Below are positions 8,168-15,998 of a DNA stretch of 26,070 nt, piece by piece. Every line of letters begins with the position of its first letter. Position 1 is the stretch's first letter. The DNA lies in NCBI GenBank assembly GCA_023433445.1, contig JAEZCS010000201.1:1-26070 (forward strand), given 5' to 3'. Under the pieces are notes generated by a model that was not told the origin of the DNA, ran no database searches, and saw only the letters and a list, made by a program, of their open reading frames with translations. This DNA comes from Pseudomonadota bacterium. GTDB taxonomy: Bacteria > Pseudomonadota > Alphaproteobacteria > Sphingomonadales > Sphingomonadaceae. Both the position numbers and the translations under genes were made by a program.

Positions 8168-8221
8168 GTTATTACGCGATAACCGTTATTTCCGCCTGAC
8201 TCACAGTGAACAACGCGATAA
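8168..8221. promoter_or_regulatory. Candidate operator with repeated ATAAC/GTTAT half-sites
   Basis: Upstream of the iron-sulfur flavoprotein gene, three half-sites lie close together: GTTAT (8168-8172), ATAAC (8179-8183) and GTTAT (8185-8189, overlapping a perfect ATAACCGTTAT palindrome at 8179-8189). In addition ACGCGATAA occurs twice as a direct repeat, at 8174-8182 and 8213-8221, exactly 39 bases apart (close to four helical turns). The arrangement is what a dimeric repressor or activator binding cooperatively would need. The regulator is unknown, and no core promoter could be assigned with confidence. The repeats are seen directly; the role is inference. Confidence 0.4.
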
Positions 8222-8264
8222 AAGGGCGAAAAGCATACGCATGTAGCGATTTTAGGAGACTGTC

Positions 8265-10415
8265 ATGACCGCTGCCCCTGCCCTTTCGCAATCCCGACCG
8301 GGCGCAGCGCCTGCATCTCTCACCACGCCGGGCCAGATCGGCACGCTCACTCTTCCCAATCGCATCATCGTGACCGCGATGGGCGTCAGCCTGGCTGAAG
8401 CAGACGGTACGGTCGGCCAGCGCCTGATCGATTATCACGTCGCCCAGGCAAAGGGCGGCGCGGGCCTTATCATCATGGGCGTGACCGGTGTCGCCTGGCC
8501 AGTCGGCGCGGTTCAGCCGAACCAGACAGCAATCTCGGACGATCGCTTTCTGCCCGGTCTGACGAAGCTGGTCGACGCCGTTCACGCCGCAGGCGGGCGG
8601 ATCGCTGCTCAGCTGCACCATGGCGGCTTGGTCGCCTCGCATAGCGCGGGGGATGGACATCCTCTCTGGGGGCCGGCCTATCCGCCTCCCTTCGCGGGCG
8701 ACTTCCCCGACTTTTTCCTGCCCGAGGAAATGGCCGCCTTTGCCGGAGGCGTCGTGCCGGAAATCAAGGTGCTGGAAAAGGCTGACATCGACCATGCCAT
8801 CCGCCAGTTTGCCGACGCCGCGCTACGCGCCAAGCGCGCCGGAATGGACGGTCTGGAGATCCACGGCGGCCACGGCTATCTGCTCTCCTCTTTCGTGTCG
8901 CCATCCACCAACACGCGTGAGGATGAATATGGCGGCGACGTTGCAGGCCGCGCTCGCCTGCTGCTGGAAGTGGTACGTGCTGTTCGCGCCGCAGTGGGCG
9001 CCGATTTCCCCGTCTGGGTAAAGATGGATTCGCGTGAGCTGGGCAAGAAGAACGGCATCACGATAGACCATGCGCTCGAACTCGCGCCGATGATCGAAGC
9101 GGCGGGCGCCGACGCGCTCACCATCACCGCCTATCACGATGTCGGCCAGGGCAAGCTTCATTCAGGCTCCAACATCCCGCATGAACCCGCCTTCAATCTG
9201 GAAGCAGCATCCGCCATTCGGAAGGTGGTTTCGATCCCCGTGATCGCATCGGGCCGGGTGGAGCTTGATCGCGGTGACAAGGGATTGGCGCAGGGCGAGT
9301 TCGATTTCCTCGCCATGGGTCGCAAGCTGCTTGCCGACCCTGACTTGCCCCGCAAGCTGACCGAAGGCCGGGTGGCCGACATCCGCCCCTGCATCTACTG
9401 CTATACCTGCGTCAGCACTGCCTATCTGCGCGAGCAGGTGCGCTGTGCCGTCCGTTCGGAAACCGGTTATGAGGACCTCGATTGGTCCCCGGCAAAGGTC
9501 CCCGGCCATGTCGTCATCGTCGGCGGCGGTCCCGGCGGTATGGAAGCTGCCCGCAGGCTGGACCTTGCCGGTGCCAAGGTCACGCTTCTTGAAAAGTCCG
9601 ACCGGCTGGGCGGAACGCTGCGTTTCGCAGGGCTCGCCTATGAACCCAATGAACGGCTGCTCAACTGGCTGCGTGACCAGATCGGCCAGTCGAAGGTGGA
9701 TGTCCGCCTGAAGACTGTGGCGACCCCGGACCTCATCGCCAGCCTGAATCCTGACAAGGTCATCGTCGCAACCGGCGCCGTGCGCGACATGCCGCCGATC
9801 CCCGGAAACGATCAGGACTTCGTGCTGTCGGGCGACGATCTGCGCGGCATGATGCTGGGCGAGGATTCAGCGGAAATCCGGCGCAAGACAAGCTGGGCGA
9901 CACGCGTCGCGACGAAGCTCGGCGCAGCGACGGGCGCGACCGCCAATCTCGATCTGGTGCGAAAGGCGACCCATGCCTGGATGCCGCTGGGCAAACGCGT
10001 CGTCATTATCGGCGGCGAGTTGGTCGGCGTCGAGCTGGCCGAGTTCCTGATGGAGCGCGGTCGTGACGTCACCGTCATCGGCGAAGCACCCAAGTTCGGT
10101 GGCGGCCTGCTGCTGGTTCGCCGCATGCGCCTGTTGGCTGAACTGCGCGAACATGGGGTGGCCATGTTCCCTGGCGCAAGCGGCATCGCCATCGGAAAGA
10201 ACAGCGTCACCTTCACCAGCGCAGACGGTGAGCAGAAGAGTGTTGCGGCCGATCATGTGGTGGTGGCCATGGGCGCGCATGGCGACTCCACCCTTGCCGA
10301 TGCCCTGCGCGCGCAGGGCCTTGATGTGGTGGAGGTCGGCGACGGCACCGGCGTCACCTACATCGAAGGCGCCATCCGTGGCGCAGCCGAAACCGTCGCC
10401 GCCATGGGCCGCTGA
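8265..10415 (+). CDS. 2,4-dienoyl-CoA reductase/Old Yellow Enzyme-type iron-sulfur flavoprotein
   Basis: 716 residues in three parts. Residues about 20-370 form an FMN-binding OYE barrel, with LPNRIIVTAMG near the start and the active-site HGGHGYL (His200 and His203) followed by STNTREDEYGG. Cysteines 376, 379, 382 and 394 (CIYCYTC, then C after eleven residues) form a 4Fe-4S site. Residues about 410-715 are a glutathione-reductase-like domain with two dinucleotide motifs, GGGPGG at 420-425 (FAD) and IIGGELVGVELAEF near 583 (NAD(P)H). This is the architecture of bacterial 2,4-dienoyl-CoA reductase, trimethylamine dehydrogenase and bile-acid enoate reductases; electrons pass from NAD(P)H through FAD, the cluster and FMN to an activated C=C bond. 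FadH is one option, but the catabolic neighbours suggest a specialised enone or dienoyl substrate. The start has AGGAG six bases upstream. It is single-gene, ended by a terminator. Confidence 0.9.
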   Translation: MTAAPALSQSRPGAAPASLTTPGQIGTLTLPNRIIVTAMGVSLAEADGTVGQRLIDYHVAQAKGGAGLIIMGVTGVAWPVGAVQPNQTAISDDRFLPGLTKLVDAVHAAGGRIAAQLHHGGLVASHSAGDGHPLWGPAYPPPFAGDFPDFFLPEEMAAFAGGVVPEIKVLEKADIDHAIRQFADAALRAKRAGMDGLEIHGGHGYLLSSFVSPSTNTREDEYGGDVAGRARLLLEVVRAVRAAVGADFPVWVKMDSRELGKKNGITIDHALELAPMIEAAGADALTITAYHDVGQGKLHSGSNIPHEPAFNLEAASAIRKVVSIPVIASGRVELDRGDKGLAQGEFDFLAMGRKLLADPDLPRKLTEGRVADIRPCIYCYTCVSTAYLREQVRCAVRSETGYEDLDWSPAKVPGHVVIVGGGPGGMEAARRLDLAGAKVTLLEKSDRLGGTLRFAGLAYEPNERLLNWLRDQIGQSKVDVRLKTVATPDLIASLNPDKVIVATGAVRDMPPIPGNDQDFVLSGDDLRGMMLGEDSAEIRRKTSWATRVATKLGAATGATANLDLVRKATHAWMPLGKRVVIIGGELVGVELAEFLMERGRDVTVIGEAPKFGGGLLLVRRMRLLAELREHGVAMFPGASGIAIGKNSVTFTSADGEQKSVAADHVVVAMGAHGDSTLADALRAQGLDVVEVGDGTGVTYIEGAIRGAAETVAAMGR

Positions 10416-10434
10416 TCGATCTTCGATGGCATAG

Positions 10435-10466
10435 AAAAGGGGAGCGTCGCAACGCTCCCCTTTTTT
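10435..10466. terminator. Bidirectional intrinsic terminator between convergent genes
   Basis: A 13-base perfect stem, AAAAGGGGAGCGT at 10435-10447 and ACGCTCCCCTTTT at 10452-10464, closes a four-base loop and continues as T to 10466. The A run on the left gives a U run on the other strand, so it can stop both the + strand flavoprotein transcript (stop at 10415) and the - strand catabolic operon (last stop at 10484). It marks the end of the leftward operon. Confidence 0.92.
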
Positions 10467-10483
10467 ACTCTGACGGCTCCTGA

Positions 10484-11980
10484 TTACCGCCCAACCAGTT
10501 CAACCGCAGCCTCAACCCGATAATCCGCCAGCACCGGCGCCGCCATCGCCTCGGCGAACGCTTCATAGCTCCAGGGCCAGCTTGCCGGAACACCGGTGGC
10601 GTCCAGATACCAGCTGTTGCAGCCCGACCCGAAAATCGTCGTGCGCGCTGCCGCGATACGCCGTTCCTCATAATCGGCATGAGCCTCCGCACTCGGCTCA
10701 ACCGTCTGAGCCTCACCAGACCGCAGCAGGTCGATCAACTGGTCCACATAGGCCCACTGCCTCTCGGCAATGTCGATCAGGGAGAAGTTGCCAACCGGGC
10801 CCGTCGGACCATTCAACATGAAGAAGTTGGGAAAGCCTGGAATGGTCACGGCATAATAGGCTGTCGGACGAACCGACCATGCATCATCCAGCGACACACC
10901 ATCGCGGCCCAACACCGTCGTGGGACGAATGAACCGATCCGCATGGAAGCCGGTCGCCAGTACCAGCGTGTCGAGTTCGTGCAGCCGTCCGTCTTCCATC
11001 CGCACGCCCTTGGCCTCGACCCGAGCGATACGGTCACGCTCCACTTCCACGTTGGGCGATTGCACGGCATCATAATAGGACCAGCTATAGATCAGCCGCT
11101 TGCACGCCGCGCGGTAGCTGGGGCGCAGCTTTTCCTTGAGCGCAGGATCGCGGATGCTGTTTTCCAGATTGTCGAGGCAAATCTGCTCGATCGCCGCAAT
11201 CTCGGGCCCATGCGTGTCCGTGATCGCCTGCGTGAAGCGGAAGATATTGTCCCAATAGTCCTTGTTGTTGCGGATCTCGTCAATCAACGCGGGATCGCGG
11301 CGGAATGCTTCCTTCTCTTCCTCGCTATACTGGAAATAGGGAACAGGCATGATCCATTGCGGCGACCGCTGGAAATGCACCAGCTTCGATGCGCGCGTGC
11401 TCAATGCCGTGATGATCTGAACGCCGGTCGACCCATTGCCGACGACGCCTACCCGCGCGCCGTCGATCGAGGCGTCATCCTGCCAGCGGGCGCTATGGAA
11501 CGCTTGCCCCTCAAAGCTGTCCAACCCCTCAATATCGGGAAGCTTGGGATGGTGAAGAACGCCTGAAGCGGCGATGACGACTTCGGCCTCAACCTCTTCG
11601 CCAGTAATCAGGCCGAGCCGCCAGACGCCAGCACCTTCGTCCCACACTGTGGATACGACTTCGCTGTTGAAGCGGACGTACGGCATGATGCCGTATTTCT
11701 CGGCCGTCTTTTCAAAATAGGTCTGTATCTCGCCGCCCTTGGCATAATAGGCGTCCCATTCCGCATACGGCTCGAAACTATAAGTATAGGCGTGCGCGGG
11801 GACGTCGCAGGTCAGGCCCGGATAGCGGTTTTCCCGCCAGGTGCCGCCCAGCCGCCCGGCCTTTTCAAAAACGGTGAAATCCTCCCCCGCCTGGCGCAAA
11901 CGGATAGCGGCAAGGATGCCGGCCATGCCTGCTCCAATAACGGCGAAGCGCAGGCCTCTGCGGCCCTGACTGATGGACAA
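10484..11980 (-). CDS. Flavin-containing / Baeyer-Villiger-type monooxygenase
   Basis: 498 residues from a TTG start at 11980. The sequence shows a FAD site GAGMAG (about residues 16-21), the segment GRLGGTWRENRYPG that is characteristic of Baeyer-Villiger enzymes, the family signature F-x-G-x3-H-x3-W as FEGQAFHSARW (about 156-166; followed by Gln-Asp in place of Pro or Asp), and an NADPH site GNGSTG (about 181-186). Such enzymes convert ketones to esters or lactones with O2 and NADPH. The TTG start is chosen because AGGAG lies seven bases before it and conserved sequence starts a few residues later; the open frame continues to 12049 without a good ribosome binding site. It is the last gene of the operon, preceded by a 96-base gap containing an inverted repeat and followed by the shared terminator. 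The substrate is unknown; a cyclic ketone is likely from context. Confidence 0.88.
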   Translation of the reverse strand: MSISQGRRGLRFAVIGAGMAGILAAIRLRQAGEDFTVFEKAGRLGGTWRENRYPGLTCDVPAHAYTYSFEPYAEWDAYYAKGGEIQTYFEKTAEKYGIMPYVRFNSEVVSTVWDEGAGVWRLGLITGEEVEAEVVIAASGVLHHPKLPDIEGLDSFEGQAFHSARWQDDASIDGARVGVVGNGSTGVQIITALSTRASKLVHFQRSPQWIMPVPYFQYSEEEKEAFRRDPALIDEIRNNKDYWDNIFRFTQAITDTHGPEIAAIEQICLDNLENSIRDPALKEKLRPSYRAACKRLIYSWSYYDAVQSPNVEVERDRIARVEAKGVRMEDGRLHELDTLVLATGFHADRFIRPTTVLGRDGVSLDDAWSVRPTAYYAVTIPGFPNFFMLNGPTGPVGNFSLIDIAERQWAYVDQLIDLLRSGEAQTVEPSAEAHADYEERRIAAARTTIFGSGCNSWYLDATGVPASWPWSYEAFAEAMAAPVLADYRVEAAVELVGR

Positions 11981-12003
11981 TTCACTCTCCTGTTGGCTGT
12001 GTT

Positions 12004-12059
12004 CCTGATCCTCATGATGACGCAACCGGCAATGGCGCACATCATTCAAATGGATCAGG
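12004..12059. repeat. Inverted repeat upstream of the monooxygenase
   Basis: CCTGATCC at 12004-12011 is matched by GGATCAGG at 12052-12059. The inner flanks (ATGATG near 12014-12019 and CATCAT near 12039-12044) also pair imperfectly. The whole lies in the only sizeable gap inside the operon, between the flavoprotein stop and the monooxygenase TTG start. In RNA it could fold into a long imperfect hairpin just ahead of the weak start; as DNA it could be an operator. The repeat is seen; both roles are guesses. Confidence 0.4.
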
Positions 12060-12076
12060 CCCTCGCCAACAGGGAA

Positions 12077-13540
12077 TTAGCCCTGCGCCGCCTTCCTCCC
12101 AGCCTGGCGTCCGAAGAAGGTGCAATCGGCAAGGCTAAGGCCAGAGCTATAGCCATGCCCCCATGCCGGCAGCCCCGACGTGCAGCGCCCCGCTGCGAAC
12201 AGGCCAGCGATCGGCGCGCCCGCCCGGTCCAACACCTCGCCATCGGTCGAGGTCCTCAGCCCCCCGAGCGTGAAGAAGCTGAAATAGGTCGTCGCGAAAT
12301 TCAGCTCTAGTGCCACGAACGGCCCCTGATCCAGCGGCGTCAGAATCGGTGCGCGCTTATGGAACAGCGGATCGCGCCCTTCCCGCGCATGCGCATTGTA
12401 GAATGCCATGGTGGCGGACAGCGTACCGGGCGCCATCTCCAGTTCGGCTTCCACCTCTTCCCAGCTGTCGCCCGTGCCCGCAATGGTCATCCCCGCCATC
12501 GGCAGCGGCTCGTCGAAATGGGCAATGTCCAGCAGCAGATAGACCCTGTCGCCCATCTGGTCGACGGCAGCGCGGCTGACCCGGCCATGATAGCAATCTT
12601 CGTTGATGAAGCGCTGACCCATCTGGTTGACGAACACGCCATGGGCCTGCGGTTCGGGCATGGTCCAGGGGCAGGTGGTGAAGAACTGCTCCATATGGAT
12701 CGCGTCGGCACCCGCACCCACGCCCAGTTCGATGCCCACCCCATCATCCTGGTCGCCAATCGGGCTGCTTATCTTGAACGTCTCCGGGCAGTAGCGCCGC
12801 CGCATGTCCTCGTTAAAGGCAAAACCGCCCGTGCAGAGGATAACGCCCTTGGCCGCGCGGACGAAGCGATTGACATTGTCGATGCGCACAATGACGCCGA
12901 CGACCCGCCGTTCATCATCCTGCACCAGCGCCACGGCGCGCGCATCGGTCGTCACTTCGACGCCTAGCGCCCTGGCCCGAGCCTCCAACAGATCGACCAG
13001 CGGCCGCCCCCCGCCCCATCCCATATGAGCGATCACATGGCCGCGCGGCGCGGGCTTCGCGATCTCGCAGAACGGCCAGGCCGCCTCACTTCCCGACCAG
13101 ATCAGCGTCGAATCGTCAGTCGGTTCGATATGCTTTCCGGGCAGGAAATTGCCGCGATACGGGATGCCCTGCTCCTGAAGCCACGCATAATGGCCGAGCG
13201 ATTCCTGTGCATAGAGATCGCACTTCGCCTCATCCGCGCACGGCCCGCCCGCCGCCTTCAGATAGGCGGCCAGATCCTCCGTGCTGTCCTCGAATCCCGC
13301 CGCGCGCTGGGCATCCGTGCCGCCGCTACCGCCGATGTAGATTTCGCCGCCCGACAGCGCCGACGCGCCGCCACTGCCCGAACCGCGCTCGAACAGCATC
13401 ACCCGCGCGCCTCCCATCGCCGCTTCGATCGCAGCGCATGCACCCGTCGCGCCGAAGCCGATCACCGCGACGTCGGTTTCGAAATCCCACCTTTCGACCT
13501 TGCTGGCGGGATAGGGGCGATGAAGCGAAATATCGGCCAC
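12077..13540 (-). CDS. FAD-dependent dehydrogenase of the fumarate reductase / 3-ketosteroid dehydrogenase superfamily
   Basis: 487 residues from a GTG start at 13540, with a Shine-Dalgarno (AAGGAGAGG) about ten bases upstream. The FAD-binding_2 family is indicated by the N-terminal VIGFGATGACAA (about residues 26-37), ERGSGSGGASALSGG, an inner CTGGFAFNEDM segment, and the C-terminal FAAGRCTSGLPAWGHGYSSG. Members include fumarate and urocanate reductases and 3-ketosteroid delta-1 and delta-4 dehydrogenases, which introduce or remove C=C bonds next to a ketone. FATTYFSFFTLGG near the C-terminus carries a tyrosine in the region where active-site tyrosines occur in ketosteroid dehydrogenases, but the catalytic set cannot be confirmed by eye. 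No twin-arginine or heme-binding extension is present, so it is probably cytoplasmic. It lies 31 bases after the preceding SDR gene. Context favours a catabolic desaturase acting on an alicyclic ketone. Confidence 0.83.
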   Translation of the reverse strand: MADISLHRPYPASKVERWDFETDVAVIGFGATGACAAIEAAMGGARVMLFERGSGSGGASALSGGEIYIGGSGGTDAQRAAGFEDSTEDLAAYLKAAGGPCADEAKCDLYAQESLGHYAWLQEQGIPYRGNFLPGKHIEPTDDSTLIWSGSEAAWPFCEIAKPAPRGHVIAHMGWGGGRPLVDLLEARARALGVEVTTDARAVALVQDDERRVVGVIVRIDNVNRFVRAAKGVILCTGGFAFNEDMRRRYCPETFKISSPIGDQDDGVGIELGVGAGADAIHMEQFFTTCPWTMPEPQAHGVFVNQMGQRFINEDCYHGRVSRAAVDQMGDRVYLLLDIAHFDEPLPMAGMTIAGTGDSWEEVEAELEMAPGTLSATMAFYNAHAREGRDPLFHKRAPILTPLDQGPFVALELNFATTYFSFFTLGGLRTSTDGEVLDRAGAPIAGLFAAGRCTSGLPAWGHGYSSGLSLADCTFFGRQAGRKAAQG

Positions 13541-13571
13541 GAAAGACTGTCCTCTCCTTATGCGATCGGGA

Positions 13572-14327
13572 TCAAAAGGCTTTTGTCTGCCCCCCATCCA
13601 CCATCAGCGTTTGGCCGGTGATATAGCCTGCCGCATCGCTTGCCAAGAATACGGCGGCGGCTCCAATGTCTTTTTCGCAATCACCAATGCGTTTCAAGGA
13701 AACCTTGTTGATCTGCGTATCATAATCGGCAGGCGCCCATTCTTTCCAAGCCATCACGCCCGGAGAGTTCGCAAACGGGCAAATGATGTTCACCCGCACA
13801 CCTTCCGCACCCCATTCGCTCGCCGCGATCTTGGAAATCGCGCGGATCGCTTCCTTCGCCGCGCAGTAGGAACCCTGCGTCGGGATCGCATCGAACGCCG
13901 CCCCTGTCGCGAAGTTGATGACGGAGCCCTTGGCTCTAACCAGATGCGGATAGGCCTCGCGCATCAACACGAATGTCGGCCAAAAGCCGGTATCGAACGC
14001 CACCTCCATGGCTTCGTCGGTCGTTTCGGCAAGCGGCAACTGGCGCGAAGCCTGCGCCGCATTCACCAGCACATCGAGCGCGCCGAAATGCCCGATCGCC
14101 GCCTCGATGATCTTCGGCAGCTCCGCGCGCTGCGCCAGATCGACAGCCAGGAAATGCGCCTCCCCACCAAGCGCCCGCAATTCTGCCTCTGTCGCGCGGC
14201 CAAGCTCCTCCTCCCGGTCCACGATCAGGACACGCGCGCCCGCCTTGACGAAGGCGGTTGCCACACCCTTGGCCACCCCGCGCGCGCCCCCGGTTACGAT
14301 CGCCGCCTTGCCTTCCAGTGCCTTCAT
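13572..14327 (-). CDS. Short-chain dehydrogenase/reductase with an altered active site
   Basis: 251 residues, classical SDR length. The Rossmann entry is TGGARGVA (residues 12-19), where the usual final Gly of TGxxxGxG is Ala. The NNAG motif reads NAAQ (89-92). Tyr154 and Lys158 of the YxxxK motif are present (YCAAK), but the catalytic serine thirteen residues before the tyrosine is Thr141 (FATG in place of the usual SS). The C-terminal EWGAEGVRVNIICP and KDIGAAAVFLASD segments closely resemble those of the SDR at 15170-15961, so the two are paralogues. Thr can sometimes replace Ser, so activity is possible but may be changed. The start is the ATG at 14327 with GGAG nine bases upstream; an in-frame TTG just before is less likely. 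It lies 21 bases after the next SDR gene upstream in the operon. Confidence 0.88.
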   Translation of the reverse strand: MKALEGKAAIVTGGARGVAKGVATAFVKAGARVLIVDREEELGRATEAELRALGGEAHFLAVDLAQRAELPKIIEAAIGHFGALDVLVNAAQASRQLPLAETTDEAMEVAFDTGFWPTFVLMREAYPHLVRAKGSVINFATGAAFDAIPTQGSYCAAKEAIRAISKIAASEWGAEGVRVNIICPFANSPGVMAWKEWAPADYDTQINKVSLKRIGDCEKDIGAAAVFLASDAAGYITGQTLMVDGGQTKAF

Positions 14328-14348
14328 GTCCTGCTCCAATCTCTCTTG

Positions 14349-15164
14349 TCAGGTGAAATAAGCCCCGCCATTCACCGTCACGATGCTGCCCGTGGCAAAA
14401 CTGCCGTCGTCTCCCGCCAGAAACGCCACAGCGCCAGCAATCTCGTCGGGATGGGCAAGACGCTTCATCAGGCTGTCGGCCGCAATCATATCCTTCATTT
14501 CCGCAGGCAGCGTGGCATAGATCGGCGTTTCGGTAGCGCCCGGATTAACCGCATTCACGCGAATGCCGCGATCGGCCAGTTCCCGCGCCATCGCGCGCGT
14601 CATGCCCAGCACTGCCGCCTTGGCCGCGCAATAGGGAATGGGTCCATCGCCTTTCACGCCAGACGTCGACCCGATGTTGACGATGTTGCCGCCCGAGCCT
14701 TGCTCCGCCATCATCCGAACCGCCGCCCGGCTGCACTTGAACGTGCCGTCCAGAGTTACCGCCAGCACGCCCGACCAGCCCTCATCCTCGCAATGGATCG
14801 TCTGGTCGACGAATGTGCTGGGCTCCTCGCCACGCGCAATCTGCTCGCCCCGCTCGGCCTGCGCCGCATAATAACGGTCCATGCCGTCGCCCGCCGCGCT
14901 GCCCCGCCCGGCATTGTTGACCAGCACATCGACGCCGCCCAACGCCTGCTTCACTTCGGCAAAGGCCCTGTCCACCGACGCGCTGTCCGCCACATTGCAT
15001 GCGATGCCGACATGCGGCGCTGGCAGCACTGCGCCAGCCGCCGCCGCATCCAGATCGAGCACCGCAACCGTCGCGCCTTCCGCAGCAAGGCGGCGCGCAA
15101 TAGCCGCACCGATCCCCTGCGCGCCGCCAGTTACGACAGCACGTTTGCCCTTCAGCCGTTCCAT
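14349..15164 (-). CDS. Short-chain dehydrogenase/reductase with an insertion after the NNAG motif
   Basis: 271 residues. A classical SDR with TGGAQGIG (residues 12-19), NNAG (about 83-86), Ser166, Tyr178 and Lys182 (YCAAK), and ending GSIVTVNGGAYFT. It is somewhat longer than the usual 250 because the stretch after NNAG (about residues 87-128, with AAQAERGEQIARG) is roughly 20 residues longer than normal; this lies near where the substrate loop and subunit contacts occur. An aspartate (VLDLD) at the end of the second beta strand suggests NAD+ rather than NADP+, consistent with an oxidative catabolic dehydrogenase. The start is ATG at 15164, five bases after the previous stop, with GAGGA upstream; in-frame GTG (15167) and TTG (15173) are alternatives. 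Substrate unknown. Confidence 0.9.
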   Translation of the reverse strand: MERLKGKRAVVTGGAQGIGAAIARRLAAEGATVAVLDLDAAAAGAVLPAPHVGIACNVADSASVDRAFAEVKQALGGVDVLVNNAGRGSAAGDGMDRYYAAQAERGEQIARGEEPSTFVDQTIHCEDEGWSGVLAVTLDGTFKCSRAAVRMMAEQGSGGNIVNIGSTSGVKGDGPIPYCAAKAAVLGMTRAMARELADRGIRVNAVNPGATETPIYATLPAEMKDMIAADSLMKRLAHPDEIAGAVAFLAGDDGSFATGSIVTVNGGAYFT

Positions 15165-15169
15165 CACGA

Positions 15170-15961
15170 TCAATCCTCTACTTCAGGCCGCCAGGCGACG
15201 CCGTTCACCTGCGCGCCGCCGTCGGCAAAGAGGGTATTGCCGCTCATATAGCCGCCCCCTTCGCTCGCTAGGAAGACCGCGACCGGGCCGATATCCTTTT
15301 CCGCGTCGCCAAAGCGCCCAGCGGGAACCTGCTGCAAAATCGCCTGCGTCATTTCCGGGTTCGCGGCGAAATAGTCCTGCGCCTGCGGGCTGGTCGCCGA
15401 AGGGCAGATGGTGTTGCAGGTAATCCCGAACGGGCCCCATTCCACCGCCGCCGTCCGGGTCAGCGCCCGCATCGCTTCCTTGCTGGCATTATAGGCGACG
15501 GTGAACATATGCGCGTTGACGCCGTTCAGCGAACCCAGATTGATCACGCGGCCAAACCCTTGCGCCTTCATGATCGGGAAAGCCGCCTTCATCGCCCAGA
15601 ACACGGCATAATAGTTGAGGGCGAAGGAGCCCTCCATATCCTCGTCGCTATGATTTTCGATCCGCTTGGGAAAGCTTGCGCCAGCATTGTTCACCAATAT
15701 GTCGAGCCGTCCGAACCGCTGGTGCACAGCGTCCACCATGGCTTCCACCTCGGCGCGCTGCGTCACGTCGGTACGGATAAAAAAGGCGTCGACCCCGTGC
15801 GTGTCACGCAGATACCGTGCTTCTTCTTCGCCTTGGTCAACCTTGCGCTGGGCAATCGCGACATTCGCCCCGGCAGCGGCCAGCGCGCGCGCGATCCCCT
15901 GGCCTACGCCTTGCCCGCCCCCGGTGACGAGTGCCGTTCGCCCTTCCAACAGCTTTGCCAT
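15170..15961 (-). CDS. Short-chain dehydrogenase/reductase
   Basis: 263 residues. It has the full classical SDR set: TGGGQGVG (residues 13-20), NNAG (91-94), Ser144, Tyr157 and Lys161 (YNASK). The glycosylated-looking NLGSLNG segment is simply the SDR strand 5. After strand 2 the sequence is AIAQRKVDQ, with no acidic residue, so NADP(H) is possible. The C-terminus ends with ADGGAQVNGVAWRPEVED, a short extension past the usual GG. It resembles the SDR at 13572-14327 in the EWGPFGITCNTICP and EKDIGPVAVFLAS regions, suggesting duplication within the operon. The start is ATG at 15961 with AGGAG eight bases upstream; the longer open frame reaching into the next gene is rejected. It sits 37 bases after the OYE gene. 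Confidence 0.9.
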   Translation of the reverse strand: MAKLLEGRTALVTGGGQGVGQGIARALAAAGANVAIAQRKVDQGEEEARYLRDTHGVDAFFIRTDVTQRAEVEAMVDAVHQRFGRLDILVNNAGASFPKRIENHSDEDMEGSFALNYYAVFWAMKAAFPIMKAQGFGRVINLGSLNGVNAHMFTVAYNASKEAMRALTRTAAVEWGPFGITCNTICPSATSPQAQDYFAANPEMTQAILQQVPAGRFGDAEKDIGPVAVFLASEGGGYMSGNTLFADGGAQVNGVAWRPEVED

Positions 15962-15998
15962 ATTCGCTCTCCTAAATTCTTGTGATGTGTCTCGGTGC

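Noticed and set aside
10679..11566. 295-codon + strand frame opposite the monooxygenase gene
   Set aside because: Complement of a gene with full BVMO and Rossmann motifs; no independent start signal or domain.
13560..15251. A 563-codon open frame on the + strand opposite three SDR genes
   Set aside because: It lies antisense to clear SDR genes with intact motifs; the translation is rich in Arg, His and Ala without domain pattern, as expected from the complement of GC-rich genes.
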